Below the pieces are notes generated by a model. It saw only the letters and a list, made by a program, of their open reading frames with translations, did not search any database and had not been told where the DNA came from. DNA of 18,539 nucleotides from Bacteroidota bacterium (GTDB taxonomy: Bacteria; Zhuqueibacterota; Zhuqueibacteria; Zhuqueibacterales; Geothermadaptataceae), in contig DRLW01000605.1 in the NCBI GenBank assembly GCA_011375275.1, positions 1 to 18,539 on the forward strand, in the 5' to 3' direction. Shown piece by piece: positions 7,290-13,745 of this stretch (its first letter is position 1; each line of letters starts with the position of its first letter). The position numbers and the translations under genes were made by a program.

Positions 7290-7774
7290 CGCGATAATCT
7301 GTCGATCAGTGCAGCTTGCACATTCTCTGGTACGAACTGGCTGACATCTCCGCCGAAACGGGCTACTTCTTTGACGATCGTAGAATTCAAATATGTATAT
7401 TTTTCATGTGGCATCAAAAACACGGTTATCAGCCCCTGATTCAATTTGCGATTGACCAATGCCATCTGAAACTCAAACTCAAAATCAGAGATTGCCCTCA
7501 GGCCACGCACGATGGCTGAAGCCTTTTTCATGCGGGCATAATCGACCAGTAAACCATGAAAACTCTCGACAGTCACAGAGTCCATGCTATGCGAGTGCAA
7601 CGCCTCGCGGATCAATTCGACCCGTTCATCCGTGCTGAAGAGCGGTGTCTTGGAAGGGTTGGTCAATACAGAGACGATGACCTGATCGAAAAGACGCGTA
7701 GCGCGATGGATGACGTCGATATGGCCGTTGGTTATCGGATCAAACGTCCCCGGATACAGGGCTGTGGTTTTCAC
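7286..7774 (-). CDS. coaD: Phosphopantetheine adenylyltransferase
   Basis: A 162-residue CoaD, the family's normal size. It adenylates 4'-phosphopantetheine to dephospho-CoA, the penultimate step of CoA synthesis. The nucleotidyltransferase signature is complete: YPGTFDPITNGH (7-18) with the TNGH ATP site, VRGLRAISDFE (89-99), and the second ATP motif LNSTIVKEVA (129-138), which varies the common SSS(M/L)VKE form. The start is GTG 7774 behind GAGGAG, with a rather short spacer. It overlaps the end of rsmD by 35 bases. The rsmD-coaD pair is a widely conserved neighbourhood. The last bases overlap the pta start, linking three genes in one transcript. Confidence 0.95.
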   Translation of the reverse strand: MKTTALYPGTFDPITNGHIDVIHRATRLFDQVIVSVLTNPSKTPLFSTDERVELIREALHSHSMDSVTVESFHGLLVDYARMKKASAIVRGLRAISDFEFEFQMALVNRKLNQGLITVFLMPHEKYTYLNSTIVKEVARFGGDVSQFVPENVQAALIDRLSR

Positions 7775-8333
7775 GTTCTCCTCTTTTCATCTTTTGTATG
7801 AAATATAACGCCGAGTCACCGCTTTTTTTCTGCGCGACACACTCTGTGTTGTCAGGCAGTTCCAGAACGACTCTGTTGGACTCTTCGATGATCAAAAGAC
7901 CGTCCTCAGCCCAAAAAGAATTGTCTGCGCTCAGAATATCGATGAGTTTTTGAGCAAGCCCCAGGTTGTATGGCGGGTCGGCAAATATCAGAGGAAAGGC
8001 TTGACTGTGATAACGCCTGATAAAAAGAAAAACATCCGTGATGTAAACTTCAGCCCGTTGGATGAGATGCGTTTTTTCAAGATTTCGCAGCAGGATGCTG
8101 CGCACAGCACGGCTGCTGTCAACAAAAGTGACACGTCCGACGCCCCGGCTCAGAGCTTCGATACCAAGGGAGCCGGTTCCGGCAAAAACATCAATCGCCA
8201 TGTCCGGCAAAGGACATAGCGATTGTAACGTATCAAACAGTTTTTGCCGTGTTCGGTCTGCCGTCGGGCGCGTCTTGCGACCGCCCGGGGCAAAAAGAGT
8301 AACACCCTTAGCAGTACCGGCTATCACCCGCAT
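7740..8333 (-). CDS. rsmD: 16S rRNA (guanine966-N2)-methyltransferase
   Basis: A 197-residue RsmD that methylates N2 of G966 (E. coli numbering) in 16S rRNA using SAM. The opening MRVIAGTAKG and the KTRPTADRTRQKLFDTL block (20-36) are diagnostic. SAM motif I is DVFAGTGSLG (48-57) and the catalytic motif is DPPY (119-122). The family core seems to end near GDSALYFIQKM (172-182). The last 15 residues are a polar tail lying over the coaD start region, so it may exist only because of the overlap. The start is ATG 8333, 18 bases after the stop of the PilN/PilO-like gene, with only a weak ribosome site. It may be expressed by read-through from the pilus-like genes upstream. Confidence 0.93.
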   Translation of the reverse strand: MRVIAGTAKGVTLFAPGGRKTRPTADRTRQKLFDTLQSLCPLPDMAIDVFAGTGSLGIEALSRGVGRVTFVDSSRAVRSILLRNLEKTHLIQRAEVYITDVFLFIRRYHSQAFPLIFADPPYNLGLAQKLIDILSADNSFWAEDGLLIIEESNRVVLELPDNTECVAQKKSGDSALYFIQKMKRGERENHSPVSGDV

Positions 8334-8351
8334 GGCAAAACCGGCGGCAAA

Positions 8352-9383
8352 TCAGTATGAGTACAAGTTGAACACCAGAACAAGACTGACGGAACTCTGG
8401 TCTCTTGCGCCGGGATCTTTGTTGATCAGCGATGCTTTGGTCACGACCATCGCCGGTGCAGCAGAGGCAAGGTCGCTGAGAAGGCGGGTGGCCCCGTCCA
8501 TCGAGCCCTGCAGGTTAACCTGTATCGGTGTTACTGTAAAACCGGCCTCAGTGTATTCGGAGCTCTGGTTCAGAGTTTTCAGGGACATGCCGTTATCACT
8601 GGCAGCCTGTTTGAGCCAGGTGCGAAATTCAGATACAGACATGTCCTTAATCTGTCCGCCATAACTGATCGGAGCAGTTTCCGGGTCAACAGTTCCCGAG
8701 ACAATAGCCTGCACACGTGAGGTGGCGACAAACTTGCCTTGCGATACTTTGCGGACATCTTTGACATCAACATCTGAGGCGATGCGGTCCATCGTTGCTG
8801 AGATGCCGCTGTTGCTGTTGCTTACGAACTGTGCCATGAAGGCATTGTCGGAAAACCGGATCAGAGTAAAAACGGCACCGTCTGAAATCGCAGCGGCGAG
8901 TTCACTGATCGTATAGGCACTCATACGTGTGGAGAGAAGCATTTTCTTTTCCAGAGGAGTCAGGGAGTTGAAGGTATCCATATCTGACTCGCCACCAGCC
9001 TGGATGGGAGCATCGATATCGCCCTCGTTCTGTGTGCCTTCCGACAGTGCCGGATTGTCGGTCTGGGACATACCGCCCTGCGTCTGCTGCATCTCACCGG
9101 ATGGATCTGTCAGGGTAGGTAGTGAGCCATCATCCATGCTCTCATCTTCGGGAATGAGAAAATAGATTGCTGCTGCGACGACGATCACCAGTGCCCCGAG
9201 AATGACGTACAATTTGGCGTTACCAGACCCGGTAGACAAATCTGAAAAATCCGAACCATAACCGCCCGGGGGGGCTGCTGCCGGCGCATCATTATCCAGA
9301 TTGATTCCCTGGCCAAAGCCGGATTCTCCTGAATAATTCTGTTGCCTCGACTCTTCTTCACCGATTAAATTAATGTCAACCAT
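8352..9383 (-). CDS. PilN/PilO-like composite inner-membrane protein
   Basis: A 343-residue protein from ATG 9383 with GGAGGT eight bases upstream. It opens with MVDINLIGEEE, resembling the cytoplasmic PilN tail (INL motif) that docks into PilM. A Gly/Ser/Asp-rich linker (about 12-56) precedes one membrane span (57-77); a second low-complexity acidic linker runs from 80 to 135. Residues about 150-230 resemble the PilN periplasmic domain (AFMAQFVSNSNSGISATMDRI, then KDVRKVSQGKFVATSRV). Residues about 250-343 resemble a PilO ferredoxin-like domain (FRTWLKQAASDNGMSL, FTVTPIQVNLQGSMDGATRLLSDLA, then SLVLVFNLY). PilN and PilO are normally two proteins that form a periplasmic heterodimer aligning the pilus or secretion machine. 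Here both seem to sit in one chain. The PilM-like gene directly upstream supports the call. The domain match is by pattern only, not by search. Confidence 0.6.
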   Translation of the reverse strand: MVDINLIGEEESRQQNYSGESGFGQGINLDNDAPAAAPPGGYGSDFSDLSTGSGNAKLYVILGALVIVVAAAIYFLIPEDESMDDGSLPTLTDPSGEMQQTQGGMSQTDNPALSEGTQNEGDIDAPIQAGGESDMDTFNSLTPLEKKMLLSTRMSAYTISELAAAISDGAVFTLIRFSDNAFMAQFVSNSNSGISATMDRIASDVDVKDVRKVSQGKFVATSRVQAIVSGTVDPETAPISYGGQIKDMSVSEFRTWLKQAASDNGMSLKTLNQSSEYTEAGFTVTPIQVNLQGSMDGATRLLSDLASAAPAMVVTKASLINKDPGARDQSSVSLVLVFNLYSY

Positions 9384-9418
9384 GGTGCTCTACCTCCGTG
9401 AGCTGTTGTGTGTTCTTG

Positions 9419-10387
9419 CTAAAGTCCCTTTATAGCTACGCCCACTGAAGTAACATACGCTTCGGGATGGTCCGTAACTTCTTGCTCTTCCGGCGTGGCA
9501 ATGATGGTGATTTTTTCAAAAGGATTCACTTTGCGGATATTGATGGCGTGTGCCGATGACAGGGTTTCGATAACGACATCATCGACCGCATCGCCGTACA
9601 GCAATATCTCGTGCATATCCTCGATACTTTTGCCGAGCTTATTATCGAGAATTACCCGGCGCAGCTCCTTGGAGATGATTCTGGCCAGATGCTCGCCATT
9701 CTCCGTGCTGAACGTACCATCTTCATCGATGGGATAACCAACTTCCTGGGAAAGGTAGTAATCGTTATACAGAATCGAGAGCTGGACGTTTTTCTTGCGG
9801 ATATCCACCAGGGCAACCTTTTTCTCGGCCTCAAAATTATATGTAGTCTCTATCACGCGTTGTGCGGAGAAGATATCCACATCGATCGCGCGCAACTGCA
9901 TACTCGTGCCGGCAAAAAGCTCCTTGATACTCTCCACCACCTGTTTGCGAATCAGCACAAGGACCATAGCGCGTTCATATTCACTGTTCGTACCGACATT
10001 CAATGTCTGATATCCGATATTAAAATGATCGATCGGATTGATGACGTACTGGCTGACTTCCCAGTGAATATGCTCGCGCAGCTCCTCGCCTTCCAGGTTG
10101 GCATCCAGGGGTATTTTTTTGATCAGCACCATATCGGAATCAAGCGAAATCGCCGCTCGCGTCGTCCGCATACCTGCCATTTCATAAAGCCGATTGATGT
10201 CATCGGACAGGACTTTCGCAAAGTCCGACTTTTCCAGTGATGTCAGCTCCATGGGATAGCGAACAGACCCTCTGACCACTTTGACGATTTGACGTCCCTG
10301 GCCTGACGTGATCGTTTCTGTCATCCTGACAACAGTATCACGTACACTGATCCCGATCAGACCCTCCTCGGTCTGTTGATGATTCAT
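9419..10387 (-). CDS. pilM: PilM-like actin-fold protein with altered nucleotide-binding motifs
   Basis: A 322-residue protein with no span, expected on the cytoplasmic face of the inner membrane. The overall PilM pattern is clear: early GI..RDTVVRM (11-22), HIHWEVSQYVINP (106-118), the DVDIFSAQRVIE helix (169-180), VALVDIRKKNVQLSIL (191-206), ILLYGD (261-266), VNPF (287-290) and the closing AYVTSVGVAIKGL (310-322). PilM normally has an FtsA/actin ATP pocket. Here phosphate-1 reads GISVRDT rather than GIDIGTS, phosphate-2 reads DIRKKN rather than DIGAS.T, and the adenosine loop reads LLYGDAV rather than LSGGGA, so glycines are lost in all three. It lies 31 bases after the 300-residue membrane gene and 35 before the PilN/PilO-like gene. 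AGGGAG precedes ATG 10387. Confidence 0.75.
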   Translation of the reverse strand: MNHQQTEEGLIGISVRDTVVRMTETITSGQGRQIVKVVRGSVRYPMELTSLEKSDFAKVLSDDINRLYEMAGMRTTRAAISLDSDMVLIKKIPLDANLEGEELREHIHWEVSQYVINPIDHFNIGYQTLNVGTNSEYERAMVLVLIRKQVVESIKELFAGTSMQLRAIDVDIFSAQRVIETTYNFEAEKKVALVDIRKKNVQLSILYNDYYLSQEVGYPIDEDGTFSTENGEHLARIISKELRRVILDNKLGKSIEDMHEILLYGDAVDDVVIETLSSAHAINIRKVNPFEKITIIATPEEQEVTDHPEAYVTSVGVAIKGL

Positions 10388-10418
10388 TCATTTGCTCCCT
10401 GGTTGATGGCCTGGTGGT

Positions 10419-11321
10419 TTAATTTGCTGATTCCCAACTCGTCACACCGTTTTCGATACGACCATGATTTTTCAGCTTGAGCGCACCCACGGTGGATTTC
10501 AAAAAGCTGCGGGCAACCGCGAGACTGTCCTCACGTGTAATCGGTGATTCCACGATGAAAACCTTGATTGCCGAGGTGTCGATAACCGTGACCTTATAGG
10601 GCTTCCTGGTCGTAGGACATACATACATTGAGTCGGCAAGCGTAAAAATATTCGAAAGTTGTGCCTTGGTTTGACGAAGATAACCGATTATCGTCTCGTA
10701 GTTGTTTCTGATCTTATTACTTGCAGCGAGCGCTTTTTGCAGTTTATTCTGAGCGATCATGTTTTTGATGATCTCATATTGCAGAAAGAAATCTTTTCTT
10801 TCGACAACTTCGCGGGCTTTATCGAGGGTCTGCGTTGGGGCGTATGGGTGTGCCTTCAGCTGGTCCTTGATCACCTGCATTTTGTCGCGCAGACGGCGGA
10901 CGTAATAGGTTATCTCTGAAATGCGATTTGCCAGCGAATCCTGAGCAACGGTATCCAGCGGACTGATCGTCTGCAGAAAACCATCCAGTTCAATCTGCAC
11001 CTGCTTGATCGAATCGAATTCTGCAGTCACCTCATCCAGGGGCCCGCTGAACATCGAATCCACATAGGCATGATAGCTGGAATCTGTTTTAATAAACTGA
11101 ATCAGTTCTTCCAGGCTGTCTGTATATTGATGGTGGAAACGGTGATATTGCAGAGCAGCATTATAAATATTGCTCATGCGATAGTGACTCACCTCGGTAT
11201 TTCTGGCCTCTTCCTCCCACAGTTTTTTCGGATAATAGATGGAAAAAACCAGTGCCGCCGTCAGGAGTACGATCAGTATCTTATAAACGATCGACCCCTT
11301 TCCATAATTGTCTTGTGCCAT
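10419..11321 (-). CDS. Unrecognised single-span protein with pilin-like traits and helical core
   Basis: A 300-residue protein; ATG 11321 is fixed by GGGAGGAAAA. A TTG 26 codons upstream lacks such a site. Residues 11-29 form one membrane helix; the rest is probably periplasmic. After the span come EEEARNTEVSHYRMSNIYNAALQYH, then YTDSLEELIQF (66-76), recalling pseudopilins, where a helix with A..Y leads to YP.SLE.L. Residues about 95-230 are long amphipathic helices, likely coiled coil. Then CPTTRKPYKVTVID (235-248) and IKVFIVESPI (252-261) recall the CP.G..Y....Y...CP ending of minor pilins. No prepilin peptidase site (G followed by F/M and E at +5) is visible. It sits between comEA-like and pilM-like genes, so a role in the same envelope complex is inferred. 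It might replace PilP or act as an anchored pilin-like adaptor. The family is unknown to me. Confidence 0.6.
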   Translation of the reverse strand: MAQDNYGKGSIVYKILIVLLTAALVFSIYYPKKLWEEEARNTEVSHYRMSNIYNAALQYHRFHHQYTDSLEELIQFIKTDSSYHAYVDSMFSGPLDEVTAEFDSIKQVQIELDGFLQTISPLDTVAQDSLANRISEITYYVRRLRDKMQVIKDQLKAHPYAPTQTLDKAREVVERKDFFLQYEIIKNMIAQNKLQKALAASNKIRNNYETIIGYLRQTKAQLSNIFTLADSMYVCPTTRKPYKVTVIDTSAIKVFIVESPITREDSLAVARSFLKSTVGALKLKNHGRIENGVTSWESAN

Positions 11322-11403
11322 TTTTCCTCCCTCACTCTGGATAAATGATGTAATGGTTTCTTGGATTTTTCGTTTTTTTCCTCCGGTGCTTCTCTTCAAT
11401 AGT

Positions 11404-11802
11404 TTATTTCAGCACAATCCTGTCTGCTAATTTCTTGAATGTCTTCTTGCCGATGCCTTTTACCGACATCAGGTCTTCCGGCTTCTTGAAAGCACCGTTC
11501 TGCTCCCGGTAGGCAACGATACGCCTGGCCATAACCTTTCCTATACCGGGAAGTTCGGTCAGTTCAGACTCTGTTGCGGTGTTAACGTTTATTTTTCGTT
11601 GCTCTGCTGCCGTTTCGCCGGCGCCAGCCTGGTTTTCTGCTTTTGCCAGACTATCGGAAATTGCAAGAAAACGGGCCAAGATGCCTGAGTCCGTCTCCGG
11701 TAAAGGCTTCCTGAGTTGCCAGTGCTGAACCAGCAGGCCCAGCAGGAATGTGGACACCAGAAAAATCAGAGCCTTTATCTGAATACGTGAAAAGCCCCCC
11801 AC
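11404..11802 (-). CDS. comEA: ComEA-like membrane-anchored helix-hairpin-helix protein
   Basis: A 132-residue protein with one N-terminal span (9-27), a variable linker (28-68) and a C-terminal double helix-hairpin-helix domain starting INVNTATESELTELPGIG (71-88) and ending with SVKGIGKKTFKKLADRI. The PGIG and KGIG turns (85-88, 115-118) are the DNA-backbone binding hairpins. ComEA proteins bind incoming DNA outside the inner membrane during natural transformation; many other bacteria have short ComEA-like proteins of unknown use. The start is GTG 11802 with AGGGGG seven bases upstream. A 93-base gap separates it from dnaJ and an 82-base gap from the next gene. The upstream gap has a possible TAAAAT -10 box but no good -35. 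No comEC, comF or secretin is in the window, so competence is only suggested. Confidence 0.82.
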   Translation of the reverse strand: MGGFSRIQIKALIFLVSTFLLGLLVQHWQLRKPLPETDSGILARFLAISDSLAKAENQAGAGETAAEQRKINVNTATESELTELPGIGKVMARRIVAYREQNGAFKKPEDLMSVKGIGKKTFKKLADRIVLK

Positions 11803-11895
11803 AGCAACACCCCCTGTTGCTCAAGATTTTAACCTGGAAACTTCACGTCTATCCCGGCCTGGTTCGTGCGGGCCTTGTCAGATAAAAAACCGGGA

Positions 11896-13035
11896 TCACG
11901 TGAAAACATTTTTAATCTTATCAAAAATTCCTTTACCAGCATGCGGTGGTTTAAGGTTTTCGGAACTCGCCAGTTTTTTCAGCAGAGCCTTTTCTTCTTT
12001 GGTCAGTTTTTTCGGAGTCCACACCATGATCCGCACCAGCTGGTCTCCCTTGCCGTGGCCCTGAAGGTGCGGAATCCCCTTACCACGCATGCGTAAAATT
12101 TTACCTGATTGGGTCCCGGGGGCTATTTCGAGCTCAGCCTTTCCGGTCAGGGTCGGGACTTCAACGGTATCACCCAGAGCGGCCTGCACAAAACTGAGGG
12201 GAAGATCATACAGTACATCATCACCATGGCGCTCAAAATAATCATGCTCTTTTTCGTCGATGATGATGATCACATCTCCGGGGCTGCCGCCATTTGCACC
12301 GATGTTGCCTTCGCCCCGCACCGTAATATAGTTTCCTGAAGCAACACCCGGTGGAATTTCAATCTCGATGGTTTTTTCACCTTTGGACCGGCCCTCACCG
12401 TGGCAGTCAGTACATTTCTCCTGAATGACCCGGCCGGAACCGCCGCAGCGGCCACAAGCCGAAACATTGATAAACTGGCCGAACAGGGAGCGGGTAATCC
12501 TTTTAATTTCACCCGTTCCTCCACACTCCGGACAGCTCGACGGTGATGTCCCGGCTTTGGCACCTGAACCACCGCAGGTTGAACAGGTAACCAGGCGCTT
12601 GATTTTGATCTTCTTCTTGACGCCCGTGGCGATCTCTTCAAGGGTCAGAGCGAGGCGGATTTGCAGGTCTGCTCCCCGGGTTCGCCGGTTGCCCCGGCCT
12701 CCCCCCATGCCGAAGATATCGCCGAATCCAAACCCTTCTGACATAAATGTCCTCAGCGCATCGCTGAGATCGAAATCAAAACCCGCGAATGGGTCCTGGC
12801 CGCCACTTCCCTTCACACCGGCGTGGCCATAGGTGTCGTACAGGCGGCGCTTCTGCGCATCTTTCAGAACTTCGTAGGCCTCTGCCGCCTCTTTGAATTT
12901 TTCTTCAGCGACTTTATCGCCTGGATTTTTATCCGGGTGATACTCCATCGCCAGCCGGCGATACGCCTTTTTTATCTCATCTTCTGTGGCATTTCGCTCG
13001 ATCCCGAGTACCACGTAGTAGTCTCTTTTGCTCAT
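11896..13035 (-). CDS. dnaJ: Chaperone DnaJ (type I Hsp40)
   Basis: A 379-residue full-length DnaJ that delivers substrates to DnaK and stimulates its ATPase. The J-domain (1-70) carries HPD at 33-35. A Gly/Phe-rich region (about 78-118) follows, then four CxxCxGxG zinc motifs beginning at Cys151, Cys168, Cys194 and Cys208, then the substrate-binding C-terminal domains (PPG.ASG.., GDVIIIIDEKEHDYFERHGDD, GKGIPHLQGHGKGDQLV). Nothing essential is missing. AAAGGAC before ATG 13035 marks the start. It is the last gene of hrcA-grpE-dnaJ, 18 bases after grpE. dnaK is not between or next to these genes, so it must lie elsewhere. Confidence 0.97.
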   Translation of the reverse strand: MSKRDYYVVLGIERNATEDEIKKAYRRLAMEYHPDKNPGDKVAEEKFKEAAEAYEVLKDAQKRRLYDTYGHAGVKGSGGQDPFAGFDFDLSDALRTFMSEGFGFGDIFGMGGGRGNRRTRGADLQIRLALTLEEIATGVKKKIKIKRLVTCSTCGGSGAKAGTSPSSCPECGGTGEIKRITRSLFGQFINVSACGRCGGSGRVIQEKCTDCHGEGRSKGEKTIEIEIPPGVASGNYITVRGEGNIGANGGSPGDVIIIIDEKEHDYFERHGDDVLYDLPLSFVQAALGDTVEVPTLTGKAELEIAPGTQSGKILRMRGKGIPHLQGHGKGDQLVRIMVWTPKKLTKEEKALLKKLASSENLKPPHAGKGIFDKIKNVFT

Positions 13036-13053
13036 TTGTCCTTTGTACCGGGA

Positions 13054-13647
13054 TTACTTGCTGACAACGACCTTAGCCGGTCGAATTATTTTTTCACCCA
13101 GAATATAACCCTTCTGGTGCACATCAAGAACGATATTTTCAGGCGTCCCATCTTTTTCCATCTGCATCAGGGCTTCATGATACTCCGGATTGAACTCCTG
13201 ACCCTGAGCATCCATCTCGTGGACACCTTCAGCTTCGAGCAACCGTTTCAGGGACTGATAGATCAACTCAACCCCTTGCTTCAACGCCTCGTAGTTATCA
13301 TTCGCATTGGCCGCTTCAAGAGAGCGCTCAAAATCATCGATAATCGGCAACAGCTTTTTGACAATATCCTCGGTCGCCAGTTTCCAGCTTTCCGCGGTTT
13401 CCTTTTCTTTTCGCTTGCGGTAGTTATCAAACTCCGCCGCTGTTCGCTGTGCCTTGTCTTTCCAAAATTCTACTTCTTTTCTCAGCTTTTCCAGCTCTTT
13501 GTCTTTTTTCTTCCCCTTTGCCCGGCCAGTTGCTTTTGTCTCGGAACCTTCAGATGAACCTGTGGGAGAAGAACCGTTCTCATCATATTTTTCGTCTATA
13601 TCCACATCCGTTTTCTTATCTGTATTTTTCTCTTTTTCTGTTTTCAT
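13054..13647 (-). CDS. grpE: Nucleotide exchange factor GrpE
   Basis: A 197-residue GrpE that dimerises and drives ADP release from DnaK. Residues 1-50 are a charged disordered tail (Lys, Glu, Asp, Ser rich). A long coiled helix (51-110) contains RTAAEFDNYRKRKEKE (68-83), the family signature region, followed by the four-helix part (LLPIIDDFERSLE, 99-111). The beta-wing domain carries EFNPEYHEALMQ (151-162) and ends VHQKGYILGEKIIRPAKVVVSK, which is diagnostic. ATG 13647 is chosen because CAGGAG lies seven bases upstream; the frame could open 14 codons earlier at a TTG without support. The 98-base space after hrcA contains a hairpin and a tiny open frame. Confidence 0.96.
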   Translation of the reverse strand: MKTEKEKNTDKKTDVDIDEKYDENGSSPTGSSEGSETKATGRAKGKKKDKELEKLRKEVEFWKDKAQRTAAEFDNYRKRKEKETAESWKLATEDIVKKLLPIIDDFERSLEAANANDNYEALKQGVELIYQSLKRLLEAEGVHEMDAQGQEFNPEYHEALMQMEKDGTPENIVLDVHQKGYILGEKIIRPAKVVVSK

Positions 13648-13672
13648 GGTTTTCTCCTGTCCCTGGTTTTGT

Positions 13673-13720
13673 TCAGACTGATCCAGCAATTAAAACATCA
13701 TCGAGCTGAAATTGCGTCAT
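13673..13720 (-). other. 15-codon open frame in the hrcA-grpE spacer
   Basis: ATG 13720 opens MTQFQLDDVLIAGSV and stops at 13673, 25 bases before the grpE start. AGGAG touches the ATG with no spacer, which is too close for normal initiation, so translation is doubtful. If translated it would act as a leader for grpE. Confidence 0.15.
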
Positions 13721-13722
13721 CT

Positions 13723-13738
13723 CCTGCCCTCCGGCAGG
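13723..13738 (-). other. GC hairpin in the hrcA-grpE spacer
   Basis: CCTGCC and GGCAGG form a perfect 6-base stem with a GGAG tetraloop, starting seven bases after the hrcA stop. No T-run follows, so it is not an intrinsic terminator. It could be an mRNA processing or stabilising element separating the repressor from the chaperone genes, as processing between hrcA and grpE is known in some bacteria. Confidence 0.4.
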
Positions 13739-13745
13739 TTTACAA

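Noticed and set aside
11322..11399. 26-codon TTG-start extension of the 300-residue membrane protein
   Set aside because: There is no ribosome site before the TTG, while GGGAGG sits right before ATG 11321. The extension would also add a charged segment before the span.
11851..11896. ATCCCGG/CCGGGAT inverted repeat after dnaJ considered as a terminator
   Set aside because: The 7-base arms are about 32 bases apart and the only T-run lies in the loop, not after the second arm.
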